DNA of 64,000 bases. It comes from Nitrososphaerota archaeon. Its GTDB lineage: Archaea > Thermoproteota > Nitrososphaeria > Nitrososphaerales > UBA183. The notes beneath the pieces are model-generated. The model was not told the DNA's origin. It made no database searches and saw only the letters and a program-made list of their open reading frames with translations. Below, piece by piece: positions 1 through 9,396 of the stretch. The position numbers were made by a program, and so were the translations under genes. The stretch is taken from positions 1-64,000 of the forward strand of contig JAFLZE010000004.1 in the NCBI GenBank assembly GCA_029785685.1. Reading direction: 5' to 3'. Positions within the stretch are counted from its first letter, which is position 1; each line of letters begins with the position of its first letter.

Positions 1-105
1 AACCAGTTCACCATCATGTACAACCTGAATAACATCACGGCGTCATCTTCGTTAATCACGCCCATCGGTCCCATCTGTGAGCTCCCACCCGGGACGAGTG
101 GTTGA
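1..105 (+). CDS. possible C-terminal tail of a gene entering from the left
   Basis: Frame 1 is open from the first base to a TGA at 103-105 (34 codons), giving a tail rich in N, I, S, T and P. It could be the end of a gene starting outside the window. No family is recognisable from so short a piece, and an open frame of this length can arise by chance. From 106 to 381 I see no convincing gene; small frames there are Arg/Pro-rich and look non-coding. Confidence 0.2.
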   Translation, partial: NQFTIMYNLNNITASSSLITPIGPICELPPGTSG

Positions 106-381
106 GCAGGCCGGCTTCTCCCGCCACTAGTCCCAAGATTTAATTGTAGGCGAACGGGAGTTCACTATGACGCCTAGTCGGCGTGTCAAAATGCTGCAGC
201 TCACAGACAGCTTACAGATGCCAGTCGCTCGATTGCTATTGCCACGATGTGAAACCCCCAGACACCGGACCGCCCCCCTTCTGGGGCGCACGGCAGGAAC
301 GCCTCAGCAGAGGTTACCTCTGCGCCCCGAGGTATCTGTCAGAAGGAGATTTGGGTCGAAAGGGCAGGAGTTCGCCTGAGG

Positions 382-2445
382 ATGCCGGTTCCCGTTGAGC
401 TTCTCTGGGGGGTAGCTGTCTCCATGGCGGCGGTGACTGCCTGGCTGATCAAGAGGACATCGAGAGTGGCGACGCTCTACGACGGGTCGGTCATGCTGTT
501 CCTTCTCACCATGATGGTCGCCATGTTTGTGAGCGCGGTGTACTACATCTATGTGCCCAGCATCACCACGCTGTTCGTCCTCTTCGCTGCGAACATGGTA
601 TCCATGAGCATCTTCCTGGTCCCCATCGTCGCTTCTCTAATGTATGGAGGTAAGAAGCTGGACGACTTCGGCGTAGGTGGCCTGACGCTCCTCGGAGCCT
701 TCCAACTGGCAGCAGTAGCCCTGGTGATGGCCGCCGAGGTGTTCATGGGGTGGGCCTTCACCCTGGCGTCAGGAGCCATAACCCCGGACGGGAGCAGTGC
801 AGGTATTTACTCCGCCCTAGTTGGATCGATCGGCTCATACTGGTTCGTTTTCACCATGGCCGGAGAGATGGCCATCACGCTGTATCTCCTTAGAGACAGG
901 CTCCAGAAGGCGGTCTGGACAGTTGTCGGGGCACAGGTGCTCATCATGCTGTTCTCGCCCACGGCGATCAACTCCTCCGACTGGGCGAGGTATTCGACCT
1001 ACTTGGCGAGCGTGGTCATGATAGTGCTGTTCATCTACGTCTTCGAGTTCCTCTTCAGGAACCGCAGTCTAGAGCGAGGGACGTCAGACTACCTTGTCCG
1101 GATTTTGCTTGCGTATGGGATAATGATGGCCGGGATTTTCGCCTGGTTGCTCTTCGGAAACGAAGAAGTCTTCGCGTTGTCCCTGCTGGTCGAGATGGCC
1201 GTGTACTTCTCCGCGGTCATTCGCAACAGGGAGTCTGGCTCGGGGTCCGAGAGTTGGCAGTCGAGGCCTCTGTGGGTGTTCGCCGTCCTCAGCTTCCTCT
1301 TCGTAGCAGAGTTCTTCATGGGGGCCGCCATCGACGTGTATGCCTACGGAACGGCGTACTTCACGAGCCTCCCGCTAGTCCCCATAGCCGGATCAATCCT
1401 GGGGGCCATGGCCGCCGCAGGCTACGACTTCATCACATACTTCTCCGCGGTCACCGCATCCGTCTGGTACCTCGTCATGATGGGGATAGAGATGGGTGCG
1501 CTGGTGCTCTTCAAGATAAGATACTCGCGCGAGTTGGAGACCAAGGTCAGGCTTGGGATGGTGATAGTGGCATATGCCGTCTACGCTGTCTTCCTTCCAT
1601 ACTTCGTCTTCCCCAGTACGGCCCGGTACATCCCATGGATAGGGTGGAGCATGGGGGTCGGTACGGCTGGCGCGCTCGCTCCTGCGGTAGCGCTTGCGCT
1701 GCTCGGCACCTACTTTGCGAGCGGGCTCCTGTCGTTCTTCTTCGGGAGCAGGAATGTCTGCTCGGTCTTCTGTACCGCCGCACTCATGTACCAAGGGACG
1801 GCCATTGACAGCATGAGTTCGTTCAATCGAACGTCGAAACTGGGACGTAGATTCCTCACCAGCAGACTCTCGGCGACCTACAAGTGGGTGGTGTCAGTGG
1901 TCTGGTTCTCGCTGGTGGCAGCGGCCATGCTCTCATATCTGAACTCTATAGGAGTGATTGATGTCACAGTATTCGGGGCTGATACGAGTTTCTTCACGTA
2001 CAGTTTCTATTTCAGCTTCCTTTGGTACATTGTCTGGATACTGATTCCCTTCATGGGGACGTACGCCTGTGCGACGACAGGCATGTGCGGCTGGGGCTCG
2101 TTCAATCAGCTGATTTCGAGGTTTGGTTTGTTCAAGCTGAAAGTCAAGGACAGCGATACCTGTGTGACCTGCGCCACTAAGGACTGCGCAAAGGTGTGCC
2201 CCGTGGGCATAACTGACCAGCCTGGCTCGTTTATCGGGACCGGGCAGCTCAAGACTATGAGGTGCATCGGGGTCGGGGACTGCGTCACCGCGTGCCCGTA
2301 TCAGAACATATACTTCTACGACATCAGAGCCTGGCTCAGGGCGAGGCTTCGGGGGGCTAAGTCCTCCGCTGCACTGGGGGCCTCGCTTCCAGTGGTACGT
2401 GCCGGGTACTTCCCGCCTGCCGGACCCTATTCGAAGGATGAATAG
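382..2445 (+). CDS. polytopic membrane protein with C-terminal ferredoxin-type Fe-S domain (NapH/NosR-like architecture)
   Basis: A 687-residue protein with roughly a dozen hydrophobic segments over residues 1-560, then a soluble tail with iron-sulfur cysteines. The tail has C594, C597, C602 and C606 in a CxxCx4Cx3CP pattern and C628, C634 and C638 in Cx5Cx3CP. Two further cysteine pairs sit near membrane segments (CSVFC around residue 460 and ACATTGMC around residue 560), recalling the membrane-edge cysteines of NapH/NosR quinol-dehydrogenase proteins. Its position beside an oxidase and a Rieske/cytochrome b operon suggests electron transfer between a quinone pool and Fe-S centres, but this is inference and no exact family is recognised. 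The ATG at 382 is chosen because it begins a membrane segment directly. Confidence 0.7.
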   Translation: MPVPVELLWGVAVSMAAVTAWLIKRTSRVATLYDGSVMLFLLTMMVAMFVSAVYYIYVPSITTLFVLFAANMVSMSIFLVPIVASLMYGGKKLDDFGVGGLTLLGAFQLAAVALVMAAEVFMGWAFTLASGAITPDGSSAGIYSALVGSIGSYWFVFTMAGEMAITLYLLRDRLQKAVWTVVGAQVLIMLFSPTAINSSDWARYSTYLASVVMIVLFIYVFEFLFRNRSLERGTSDYLVRILLAYGIMMAGIFAWLLFGNEEVFALSLLVEMAVYFSAVIRNRESGSGSESWQSRPLWVFAVLSFLFVAEFFMGAAIDVYAYGTAYFTSLPLVPIAGSILGAMAAAGYDFITYFSAVTASVWYLVMMGIEMGALVLFKIRYSRELETKVRLGMVIVAYAVYAVFLPYFVFPSTARYIPWIGWSMGVGTAGALAPAVALALLGTYFASGLLSFFFGSRNVCSVFCTAALMYQGTAIDSMSSFNRTSKLGRRFLTSRLSATYKWVVSVVWFSLVAAAMLSYLNSIGVIDVTVFGADTSFFTYSFYFSFLWYIVWILIPFMGTYACATTGMCGWGSFNQLISRFGLFKLKVKDSDTCVTCATKDCAKVCPVGITDQPGSFIGTGQLKTMRCIGVGDCVTACPYQNIYFYDIRAWLRARLRGAKSSAALGASLPVVRAGYFPPAGPYSKDE

Positions 2446-2554
2446 TAGTACCAGGCAACGGGCTATGCTGAGCTATGAAGCGCTGCCTGAGCTCAATGAG
2501 ACAGCACCAAACTCGGCGCGACGGCGATGGATGTGCTGTGATCCTTGCCAGCTC

Positions 2555-2824
2555 TTAGTATGAGGGGCCTATGAATTCGACGACCATGGATATAATCAGC
2601 ACCGCGATGAAGATGACACCCACGAGTGCTATGGCACGCACCGGTGATGGCTCGTCCTTCAGCCCCATGTAGTAGCCTCCCATCACGGTGGCTTCGCTGA
2701 TCGCTATGATTCCAATCACGGTGTAGTAAGTGGTGCTAACCACCATAGATCCTGAGAGATAGACCTCGACGGCTGTCGCCAGGAAGAGGTATACGAGAAC
2801 GCCGATGGTACCTGCTTCTCTCAT
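2555..2824 (-). CDS. heme-copper oxidase subunit IV-like small membrane protein
   Basis: An 89-residue protein with three hydrophobic segments. The middle one carries the EATVMGGYYMGLK pattern typical of prokaryotic cytochrome c oxidase subunit IV-like proteins. It lies 3 bp downstream of the fused subunit I+III gene and is the last gene of the minus-strand oxidase operon. Small subunits of this kind stabilise the oxidase in the membrane; they carry no cofactor. Assignment rests on size, topology and operon position. Confidence 0.75.
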   Translation of the reverse strand: MREAGTIGVLVYLFLATAVEVYLSGSMVVSTTYYTVIGIIAISEATVMGGYYMGLKDEPSPVRAIALVGVIFIAVLIISMVVEFIGPSY

Positions 2825-2827
2825 TTT

Positions 2828-5164
2828 TTACACCAAATAGAACAGCGGGAAGAGGAAGACCCAGACGATGTCGACGAAGTCCCAGTATAGGGCGAAGTTG
2901 GCAATGGAGCTGCTCCCCTCAGGGCCTGGTTTTCTGACTGCCCTGATCATCAGGTAGACCATCATTACAAGACCCGCTGTCACGTGAGAGGCATGAACCC
3001 CCGTCAGGAGGAAGTACAGCCCGTTCGGCAACGAGGTGTTGAACCAGATGCCCCTGAGATAGAGCCCATACCATTCGCTCGCCTCCATCAGGAGGAATGC
3101 GAGGCCCAACGCGAAGGTGCTGCCGAGCCAGGCCAGATAATGGCGGTGCTCACCTGCCTTCTGCGACATTACGGCGCGGACCATCGTGAAGCTACTGGCG
3201 AGCAGGAACACGGTGGATATGGCTCCCGTAGTTACGTCGTGAACGTTGCCTATCGCAGGCCAGGTGACTCCGGCGATGGCGGAGTTCTCACGTATGAAGA
3301 GCGTGCTGCCGATGAGCGAGCCGAAGAGTAGAATGTCCGAAGCGATGAATACCCACATCCCCAGCTTGATTCTGCCCACTCCGCTGAAGGGGAATTTGTC
3401 CCCGAACGTCTCTCCGAGCGAGAATTTGCCCCCCATGTTGTCCCTTGCCCATCGAAGCAAAGAGTAGACTAGGAGCAACAGACCAACTATGATTATGGCT
3501 TTCCCGGCCAGATAGGGAGACGCCGCTATGCCCACGAGGGTGATCGCGATGCCGGTGCTGACTTCCAGCGGCCTGTGGCTGGTACGGTTGGCCTCGTCTG
3601 CTTCCAACTCGGACGACTCGTGTAACCCGCCGCTAGCAGACCCGACCGACCTTAGAAAGCCGCTCGTGCCCCACTCTGGTGAGAGGCTCTGCCAGGGGTT
3701 CGGGATGGATGGGAGTCCTCCGTAGTGTGTATAGAGGAGATTGGCTACGAAGATGAGCTGCGCACCACCGAAGATGATGGCACCGACACTCGAAATGTAG
3801 TTGAGCGTGCCCCATCCGGTTGAGGCAGAGTAGGTGACTATCCTCCTGGGCATGTCGATTAGGAGGAACATCGGGGCATAGGTGATGTTGAATCCTATGA
3901 ATGAAATCGCGAAGTGAAGCACCCCTAACTTCTCACTGTACATCTTTCCAGTGATCTTCGGGAGCCAATAGTATACCCCAGCGACCAGACCGAATATGGT
4001 AGCACCCACCATCACGTAATGGAAGTGCGCCACCACGAAATAGGATCCCCTGAAGACGACGTCGAGTACGAATGACGAGAGGAAGACTCCCGATATCCCT
4101 CCTATGATGAAGAGGACTATCGCTCCATAGGCCCACAACATCGGAGTGTTGAGCTTGACCCCTCCCAGGGTGGTGAATATGAACGAAAGGACGATGATGT
4201 CAAACGGGAAAGAGATGATGATCGTTGTGACGCTGAAGGTCGCCAACTCTGCCAGGTTGATTCCTGTGATGAACATGTGGTGCTGCCAGACCAGCATGCT
4301 GAGTGGGATGACCAAGAGCCCAGTAGCGAGCAGTATCAGCCTTCTCCCTTCGAGATCCCTCCCAGCGAATACGGGCAGGATCTCTGCGATGGCTCCGAAG
4401 GCAGGGAGCAAGACTACGTACACCTCGGGGTGCCCGAAGAACCAGAACAGATTGGTCCAGAGGATGGCCCCCCCAGCCACTGACACGAAGATGACGGTCC
4501 CGAGTAGCCTGTCCGACATCAACATCACCAGCGCGGCCAGGAGAGGGGGGAACGCGAGGAGCATCAGTATCAACGTGAAGGTAGCGAACCATGTGAACAT
4601 CGGGATCTTGGAGATTGTCATCCCGGGGGCGCGCTCGTGAGCGATGGTGACGAGGAAGTTTATGCTCCCGATAGTCACCGAGGCGGCGAGCATCGCAAGG
4701 CCCAAGAAGACCAGTGAAATGCCAACTCCCGGAGAGTACACTGAAGTGTTCAACGGCTGGTAAACCGTCCAGCCTCCGTTGGGCCCACCCCCCGGCAGGA
4801 AGAGTCCGGCTATTGCGAGCACACCGCTGAAGAGGTACATCCAGTAGCTCAGCGCGTTGAGTCTTGGGAAGGCAAGGTCTGGCGCGCCAATCTGGAGCGG
4901 GACGAAGTAGTTCATCAGCGAGATGCCGAGGGGGGAGAGGAACCAGAGTATCATTACCAGCCCGTGCATGGTTACGAATTCGTTGTACAGGGAGGCAGAG
5001 AGCACCGTGTTGCTGGGGACCGAAAGCTGCACGCGCATGAGTTCAGCCAGCATCGCGCCTACGGCGCCGAAGAACATCGAAGTGATGAAATAGAGAATCC
5101 CGATTTCTTTGTGGTTAGTGGTAGTAGTCCATCGGTGCAGACTCTTGCGGAAGTCGAAAGCCAC
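2828..5164 (-). CDS. heme-copper oxidase, fused subunits I and III (A-type)
   Basis: A 778-residue catalytic subunit. Residues 1-540 are subunit I: low-spin heme ligand H67 (TMHG), CuB ligand H245 with cross-linked tyrosine Y249 and the A1-type glutamate E247 in GHPEVY, CuB ligands H295/H296 (WQHHMF), and an HFHYV motif for high-spin and low-spin hemes. A D-channel aspartate is at D96 ([11 protein letters not shown]). A linker leads to a subunit III domain from about residue 590 to the end, including the [14 protein letters not shown] segment. The enzyme reduces oxygen to water and pumps protons. I+III fusions are known in archaea and some bacteria. The gene begins 3 bp after subunit II, so the operon order is II, I+III, IV. 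Confidence 0.95.
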   Translation of the reverse strand: MAFDFRKSLHRWTTTTNHKEIGILYFITSMFFGAVGAMLAELMRVQLSVPSNTVLSASLYNEFVTMHGLVMILWFLSPLGISLMNYFVPLQIGAPDLAFPRLNALSYWMYLFSGVLAIAGLFLPGGGPNGGWTVYQPLNTSVYSPGVGISLVFLGLAMLAASVTIGSINFLVTIAHERAPGMTISKIPMFTWFATFTLILMLLAFPPLLAALVMLMSDRLLGTVIFVSVAGGAILWTNLFWFFGHPEVYVVLLPAFGAIAEILPVFAGRDLEGRRLILLATGLLVIPLSMLVWQHHMFITGINLAELATFSVTTIIISFPFDIIVLSFIFTTLGGVKLNTPMLWAYGAIVLFIIGGISGVFLSSFVLDVVFRGSYFVVAHFHYVMVGATIFGLVAGVYYWLPKITGKMYSEKLGVLHFAISFIGFNITYAPMFLLIDMPRRIVTYSASTGWGTLNYISSVGAIIFGGAQLIFVANLLYTHYGGLPSIPNPWQSLSPEWGTSGFLRSVGSASGGLHESSELEADEANRTSHRPLEVSTGIAITLVGIAASPYLAGKAIIIVGLLLLVYSLLRWARDNMGGKFSLGETFGDKFPFSGVGRIKLGMWVFIASDILLFGSLIGSTLFIRENSAIAGVTWPAIGNVHDVTTGAISTVFLLASSFTMVRAVMSQKAGEHRHYLAWLGSTFALGLAFLLMEASEWYGLYLRGIWFNTSLPNGLYFLLTGVHASHVTAGLVMMVYLMIRAVRKPGPEGSSSIANFALYWDFVDIVWVFLFPLFYLV

Positions 5165-5167
5165 GCG

Positions 5168-5809
5168 CTAACCTCCTTTTGTCTGGATTGAGCCATACCA
5201 CGCGTTGAAGGTCGACGCGTTCACAGCGTAGAGCTCGGCAGTCATGAAGGCGTGTCCGACGCCGCACAGTTCCTTGCACACGATTGAGTAGGTCGACGGA
5301 GTTGGGACTTCCAGCCAGAGCTGATTATACCTTCCAGGAATGGCGTCCTTGGCGACATCAAGTTGTTGTATGGCGAATGAATGAAAGACGTCTTTTGACG
5401 TTATGTTCAGAATTATCGTTTCACCGACGGGTATGGTGAGGTTGCCCACCTGAGCGAAGTTGTTCGGATAGATGAACGTCCAAAAGAATTGCTGGCCCAC
5501 CACCTGGATGGTCATCGAACTAGCGGGATCCGAAGGGACGGTGACCAGAGAAGTGGCGCTGAAAGTGTCTAGCTCTACGGTGGTGAGGATGCTTATGGTG
5601 ATCAGCGCGAGGACGACGGCGCGGATCTTCTTCCTCCTTTCGGAAGACCTCTTCGGGCCTGCCTCGGTCTTCACCTTCGGCTTGGTGAATACGCTGTAGG
5701 TCAGAACAGAGATTACGACCACACCCACCAGCGTGCCGAGGACCAGATAGACGTCGAACACTGAGGTCCAGATGGCCACCGTGGGGGGCGTGACCGCCAT
5801 GAAAGTCAC
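5168..5809 (-). CDS. heme-copper oxidase subunit II with CuA site
   Basis: A 213-residue subunit II with two N-terminal membrane helices and a periplasm-side cupredoxin domain. All CuA ligands are visible: a histidine in DVFHSF and the CKELCGVGHAFM block (two Cys, Glu, His, Met). An intact CuA means electrons come from a soluble copper protein or cytochrome c rather than directly from quinol. It has no fused cytochrome c domain. The start is either GTG at 5809 or ATG at 5800; an A/T-rich stretch around 5833-5850 upstream fits a promoter for the oxidase operon, divergent from the Rieske gene. Confidence 0.93.
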   Translation of the reverse strand: MTFMAVTPPTVAIWTSVFDVYLVLGTLVGVVVISVLTYSVFTKPKVKTEAGPKRSSERRKKIRAVVLALITISILTTVELDTFSATSLVTVPSDPASSMTIQVVGQQFFWTFIYPNNFAQVGNLTIPVGETIILNITSKDVFHSFAIQQLDVAKDAIPGRYNQLWLEVPTPSTYSIVCKELCGVGHAFMTAELYAVNASTFNAWYGSIQTKGG

Positions 5810-5904
5810 CCAAAGGCGTTAGGGAACGGCTCATAAGCTTTGCCTAAAAATGCAGTGAAAAAATCGACGACCTGACGCGGCAATGACAACAAACTCAAGA
5901 TAGG

Positions 5905-5913
5905 TTTTTTTAA
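5905..5913 (+). promoter_or_regulatory. TATA-like box of the Rieske/cytochrome b operon
   Basis: TTTTTTTAA centred about 28 bp before the ATG at 5937. This spacing fits a leaderless transcript starting at that ATG and argues against the in-frame ATG at 5913, which overlaps the box. Confidence 0.6.
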
Positions 5914-5936
5914 TGAGGATTAGGGAGTTTCCAGAA

Positions 5937-6668
5937 ATGGGCGAGCCGGAGGAAAAGAAGCAACCTACACCCACCGACGGGAACCAGGGTCCTGGAGTGG
6001 GAAGACGTGATTTCCTGAGGATAGTGGTCTCAGCGGGGGCGGTTGGTACTATAATCGGGGTAGCAGGATTGTTTACTGAATTCTTGACTTTTGTCCCGCA
6101 GTCGAATGTGACGCTCGCTTGGCCCAAATCCAAGGTCGCCAACATAAGCGACCTCCAGGACCTGAAACCTGTGAACTTCTTCTATCCTCTGACCAACGAA
6201 CCGAACATCCTCGTGAAGCTTGGGGTGAAGGCAGAGAACGGCATAGGCCCGAGTGGAGACATCGTCGCATTCAGTCTGATTTGTCAGCATCTGGGATGCA
6301 TCTACGCCTTCGTCCCTGAAGGGTCGTCCCCCACGTGCAACTCCGCATACAAGATGCCAGTCGATGGAGGATACTGTTGCTGCCATGGGAGCCATTACGA
6401 CTTCACAAAGGAGGGAGCGGTGATAGGCGGTCCTGCTCCAAGACCCGTACCCATGGTGCAGCTGGAGCTCGACAAAGCCACCGGAGACATCTACGCGTCT
6501 TCTATGGGACCCCCAAGCATCTTCGGCCATAACACAGGCGCGACGGCACCTGCCCAGGTATTGGCTGCGGATATGACAGGAGGAAGCGTCATCACCAACA
6601 CCGTTTCGATCACATCGACGCAGTCCACGAGCGGCACCAGCACTGCCAGTGGGAGCACTGGGGCGTAG
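5937..6668 (+). CDS. Rieske iron-sulfur protein with Tat-type signal
   Basis: A 243-residue protein starting at ATG 5937. A twin-arginine motif (GRRDFLR) precedes a hydrophobic helix that should anchor it in the membrane. The 2Fe-2S ligands are in CQHLGC and CCCHGSHYD, with the extra cysteines that form the Rieske disulfide. The C-terminal 40 residues are rich in Ser, Thr and Gly and look like an exposed linker. With the cytochrome b gene 2 bp downstream it forms a quinol-oxidising bc-type complex. The longer in-frame start at 5913 is less likely because of the promoter position. Confidence 0.92.
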   Translation: MGEPEEKKQPTPTDGNQGPGVGRRDFLRIVVSAGAVGTIIGVAGLFTEFLTFVPQSNVTLAWPKSKVANISDLQDLKPVNFFYPLTNEPNILVKLGVKAENGIGPSGDIVAFSLICQHLGCIYAFVPEGSSPTCNSAYKMPVDGGYCCCHGSHYDFTKEGAVIGGPAPRPVPMVQLELDKATGDIYASSMGPPSIFGHNTGATAPAQVLAADMTGGSVITNTVSITSTQSTSGTSTASGSTGA

Positions 6669-6670
6669 GC

Positions 6671-8173
6671 ATGGCGCCAAGCATACGCAAACTCGTGGGG
6701 AAAGCCATAGGCAAGGCTAAGCAGACGAAACAGGTTCTGACCCCCGATAGCCTGACGAAGTTCGTCGACTCTAGGTTTGGGTTCACCAACACCATGCTGA
6801 AGCCAGCCCCGTCTTACAGTCTGAACCCATTCTACTGGCTTGGGGCCTTGGCGATAATGGCCTTTGGCATCCAGGTTCTGACCGGTTTCCTCATGCTTCT
6901 CTATTACATCCCAACCCCTGCACAGGCATATGCCAGCACTATACTGATCATGCAGACGGTTCCATTCGGGGAGCTCATCGAGACGGTGCATCTGTACGGC
7001 GCGTACGCGATGATCCTCCTGACCTTCCTCCATCTGATGCGTGGCTATTTCGCCTCGGCTCAAAAGAAGCCGAGGGAACTCATGTGGGTTACCGGGATGG
7101 TAATGGGGATCGTCACGCTGATGATGGGGCTCACTGGCTATCTCCTTCCGTGGACGGTCGTATCGAAGTCGGCAACGGATGTCTCGATCAGCATGATCGG
7201 ACTGCTGCCTCCCCAACTCGCTGGCATCGTGACCTACCTGGCGGCAGGCAACACTGGAAACACGGCTGAGCTCACCAGGTTCTTCGACCTGCACATCCTG
7301 ATACTCCCCACGGTGCTGATCCTTCTCTTCGCCGCCAAGATGTACATGTTCGAGACCCATGGAGCGTCCGAGCCGCCTACGGGGCTGAAAGGGGAAGTCA
7401 AGTACCACCAATGGTTCCCTGGCGTTCTCTCGTACCTCATGATGATAGGCGCGGTATTCTTGGGCCTCCTACTCGCCGCGTCAGTACTCTTCCCTCTTGC
7501 GCTCCCGCCAGAGTATTCCGTCGCCGCAGCGGCCAGCTACACCGCCCAGCCGGATTGGTATTTCATCTCCCTGTATCAGCTGCTCAAGCTGGGGATGTTC
7601 GCTGGAGTCCATGAGCCTGACGCGATGGCGTTAGTCACGGTCGGCCTCGTGCTCGCGGTCATCCTCCCCTTCGTAGACAGGAACCAAAGGAGGAACCCGC
7701 TGCAAAGACCAGTCTACTCCACGCTCGGGCTGGTGTTCATAGTGGAGCTCGTCTGGCTCACGATCTGGGGATATCTCACTCCGGGCCAGGACATACCAAT
7801 CCCCCAGTCGATAGCCGGCCTGGCGATTCCCGCTCTGGTAACCATAGGCGCCGTCTGGGTTGTCTGGCGGATGAGGAAGCCGGCACGGACGCCCAGTCCA
7901 GCCTCTCAGCCCACGACAGCCAAGGGATCCAGCGGCTCCCTCATGAGGGTGATGAGGACCCCATTCAAGGTGCCTGCCCTGACAGGGAGCTTTGTGATTC
8001 TTCTCCTCGTGGGGAGCATAGCCTTCGCCTCTTTTGTGAACTCCTTCAGCGCTATTCAGAACGAGGCGGGGATGTTCTTTTTCAGTCTGGTGACGCTGGT
8101 GGGCAGCTTCGCGTTCATGGCCTTCATAGTCAAGCGGCTGGTTAGAATCAACGAGAGTGCGAGGCAGGCATGA
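6671..8173 (+). CDS. cytochrome b of a bc/b6f-type complex
   Basis: A 500-residue polytopic protein. The first heme-ligand pair, H107 and H121, lies 14 residues apart in helix B (TVHLYG and FLHLMRG). In helix D the first ligand H208 (FDLHIL) and the following proline are conserved, but the position expected for the second ligand, 15 residues later, is K223 (AAKMYMFETHG). The quinol-binding PEWY-like motif appears as PDWYF after residue 290. The C-terminal part adds further membrane helices. It would pair with the Rieske protein in quinol oxidation. The Lys at a heme position is unusual and is treated as a finding. Confidence 0.92.
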   Translation: MAPSIRKLVGKAIGKAKQTKQVLTPDSLTKFVDSRFGFTNTMLKPAPSYSLNPFYWLGALAIMAFGIQVLTGFLMLLYYIPTPAQAYASTILIMQTVPFGELIETVHLYGAYAMILLTFLHLMRGYFASAQKKPRELMWVTGMVMGIVTLMMGLTGYLLPWTVVSKSATDVSISMIGLLPPQLAGIVTYLAAGNTGNTAELTRFFDLHILILPTVLILLFAAKMYMFETHGASEPPTGLKGEVKYHQWFPGVLSYLMMIGAVFLGLLLAASVLFPLALPPEYSVAAAASYTAQPDWYFISLYQLLKLGMFAGVHEPDAMALVTVGLVLAVILPFVDRNQRRNPLQRPVYSTLGLVFIVELVWLTIWGYLTPGQDIPIPQSIAGLAIPALVTIGAVWVVWRMRKPARTPSPASQPTTAKGSSGSLMRVMRTPFKVPALTGSFVILLLVGSIAFASFVNSFSAIQNEAGMFFFSLVTLVGSFAFMAFIVKRLVRINESARQA

Positions 8174-8430
8174 CGACCGTCCAGCGCGACATGCGGACCC
8201 TCGCAGCGGTCCCGCTCTCCGTGTACCTGGTGGCGGTAGGGATTTCGCTGTGGTTCTTCAACCCCATATCGCAGCAGAACCAGTTCGCGGCGCTGTTCGC
8301 GTCTGAGCTGTTCACCATCGCTATGCTGTTCTATGTGTACCTGCACGAGGACTTCGACCGGCTGGCGGCACTCTGGTTCGGCGCGTGGTGGTTCTCAATC
8401 TGTGTCATGTTGAGTTTGGCGTTTCTGTAG
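8170..8430 (+). CDS. small membrane protein of the cytochrome b operon
   Basis: An 86-residue protein with three predicted membrane segments. Its ATG overlaps the cytochrome b stop (ATGA), which indicates translational coupling. No known family is recognised. Position suggests an accessory subunit of the bc-type complex. The 165 bp after it contain no clear gene. Confidence 0.7.
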   Translation: MTTVQRDMRTLAAVPLSVYLVAVGISLWFFNPISQQNQFAALFASELFTIAMLFYVYLHEDFDRLAALWFGAWWFSICVMLSLAFL

Positions 8431-8619
8431 AGACACCTGACTCGCGGAGGCACCAACTCCCTCGAACTGCTGGGGCAATCAGGTTTCTTCGGTTTGCTTC
8501 CTGACTCGTAGCTGTAGGATTCAAGTTATGTGCGCAAGGCTCGAGTGATGGTCGAAGGTTAAGCCAACCTTTCTGATATCCGCGTTAGCGCACTGTTGAT
8601 TATGTGTAGGAGGTTTTTT

Positions 8620-9393
8620 ATGCTCACGTCTGTCCAAATTAAGGGACTGCGGTTGGGATTCAGCCTAAGGATTCCGGTAGCTCTGCACAGAGAGAGAGCT
8701 CAGCCCCCAAGAGAGTTGATCCAAGTCTCGACGGCATCATGCGGAGGGTCAACGGCGGCCGAGACTACGTGTCCATCCTGCTCCAGGGGAGACAGGCACG
8801 TCCCTCTCTTCTTGATGGACAACCTTATTCGCCGACTGGCAAGCTCGCCTTCAAAGTTCGCTGAGAAGCATGCCGCGGCAGGGCAGGTTGTCGCGGATTT
8901 GGGGTCGGGGTCGGGCTTCTACGCTTTGCCTCTAGCTCGAAGGGTGGGGAGCGCGGGGAAGGTCTACGCGGTGGACTTCGACGCAAAGGCAGTCGGGACG
9001 CTGTCGACCAAGGCCGAAGGGCTCAAGCTGAGCGCCATTGTGGACGCCCGAGTAGGCTCGGCTGCGCAGCTCAGCTTCATAAGCGACGCCTCCACCGATT
9101 TCGTGCTTGCCAACGGCCTCCTGTGCTGCATGGTAGACCACAGGGGCGCCATCCGCGAGGTCGGGCGTATACTGAAACCGAGTGGGACGGCTTACCTCAG
9201 CGTCACACGCGCGTTCAGGAAGAGCGATCCTCGTAGCGTCTCGCGGGCGGAGTGGCAGAAAATCCTCGAAGAGTTCGAGGTCATAGAGGGCGGAGAGGGC
9301 TTGACGGGCAGGTGGGCACTGGTGTCCAAGCGCGACCGACGCTCGTCCGGGGGTAAAGGGGAGAGACCGTCGTCAGTCATGGAGATGGAGTAG
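8620..9393 (+). CDS. class I SAM-dependent methyltransferase
   Basis: Motif I is ADLGSGSGFY, followed by the acidic strand AVDFD and a post-II region, a Rossmann-fold methyltransferase pattern. The family core starts near the HVPLFLMDN segment (ATG 8815), but a strong AGGAGG Shine-Dalgarno at 8608-8613 sits 6 nt before ATG 8620, giving 257 residues with an N-terminal extension of unknown use that has two CxxC-like cysteines just before the core. Substrate unknown. A second methyltransferase follows after 3 bp, so the two are probably co-transcribed. Confidence 0.8.
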   Translation: MLTSVQIKGLRLGFSLRIPVALHRERAQPPRELIQVSTASCGGSTAAETTCPSCSRGDRHVPLFLMDNLIRRLASSPSKFAEKHAAAGQVVADLGSGSGFYALPLARRVGSAGKVYAVDFDAKAVGTLSTKAEGLKLSAIVDARVGSAAQLSFISDASTDFVLANGLLCCMVDHRGAIREVGRILKPSGTAYLSVTRAFRKSDPRSVSRAEWQKILEEFEVIEGGEGLTGRWALVSKRDRRSSGGKGERPSSVMEME

Positions 9394-9396
9394 TTC

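Noticed and set aside
167..398. short plus-strand frames upstream of the first gene
   Set aside because: Cys/Arg/Pro-rich composition with no homology cues.
1254..1808. 184-residue frame inside the membrane ferredoxin-like gene
   Set aside because: It is Arg/His-rich with no family resemblance and lies inside a gene with clear membrane and Fe-S features.
5913..5936. ATG 5913 as Rieske start
   Set aside because: It overlaps the TATA-like box, which points to ATG 5937.
6030..7411. long minus-strand frames opposite Rieske and cytochrome b
   Set aside because: High GC codon bias of the real genes creates long antisense frames; the content has no domain pattern.
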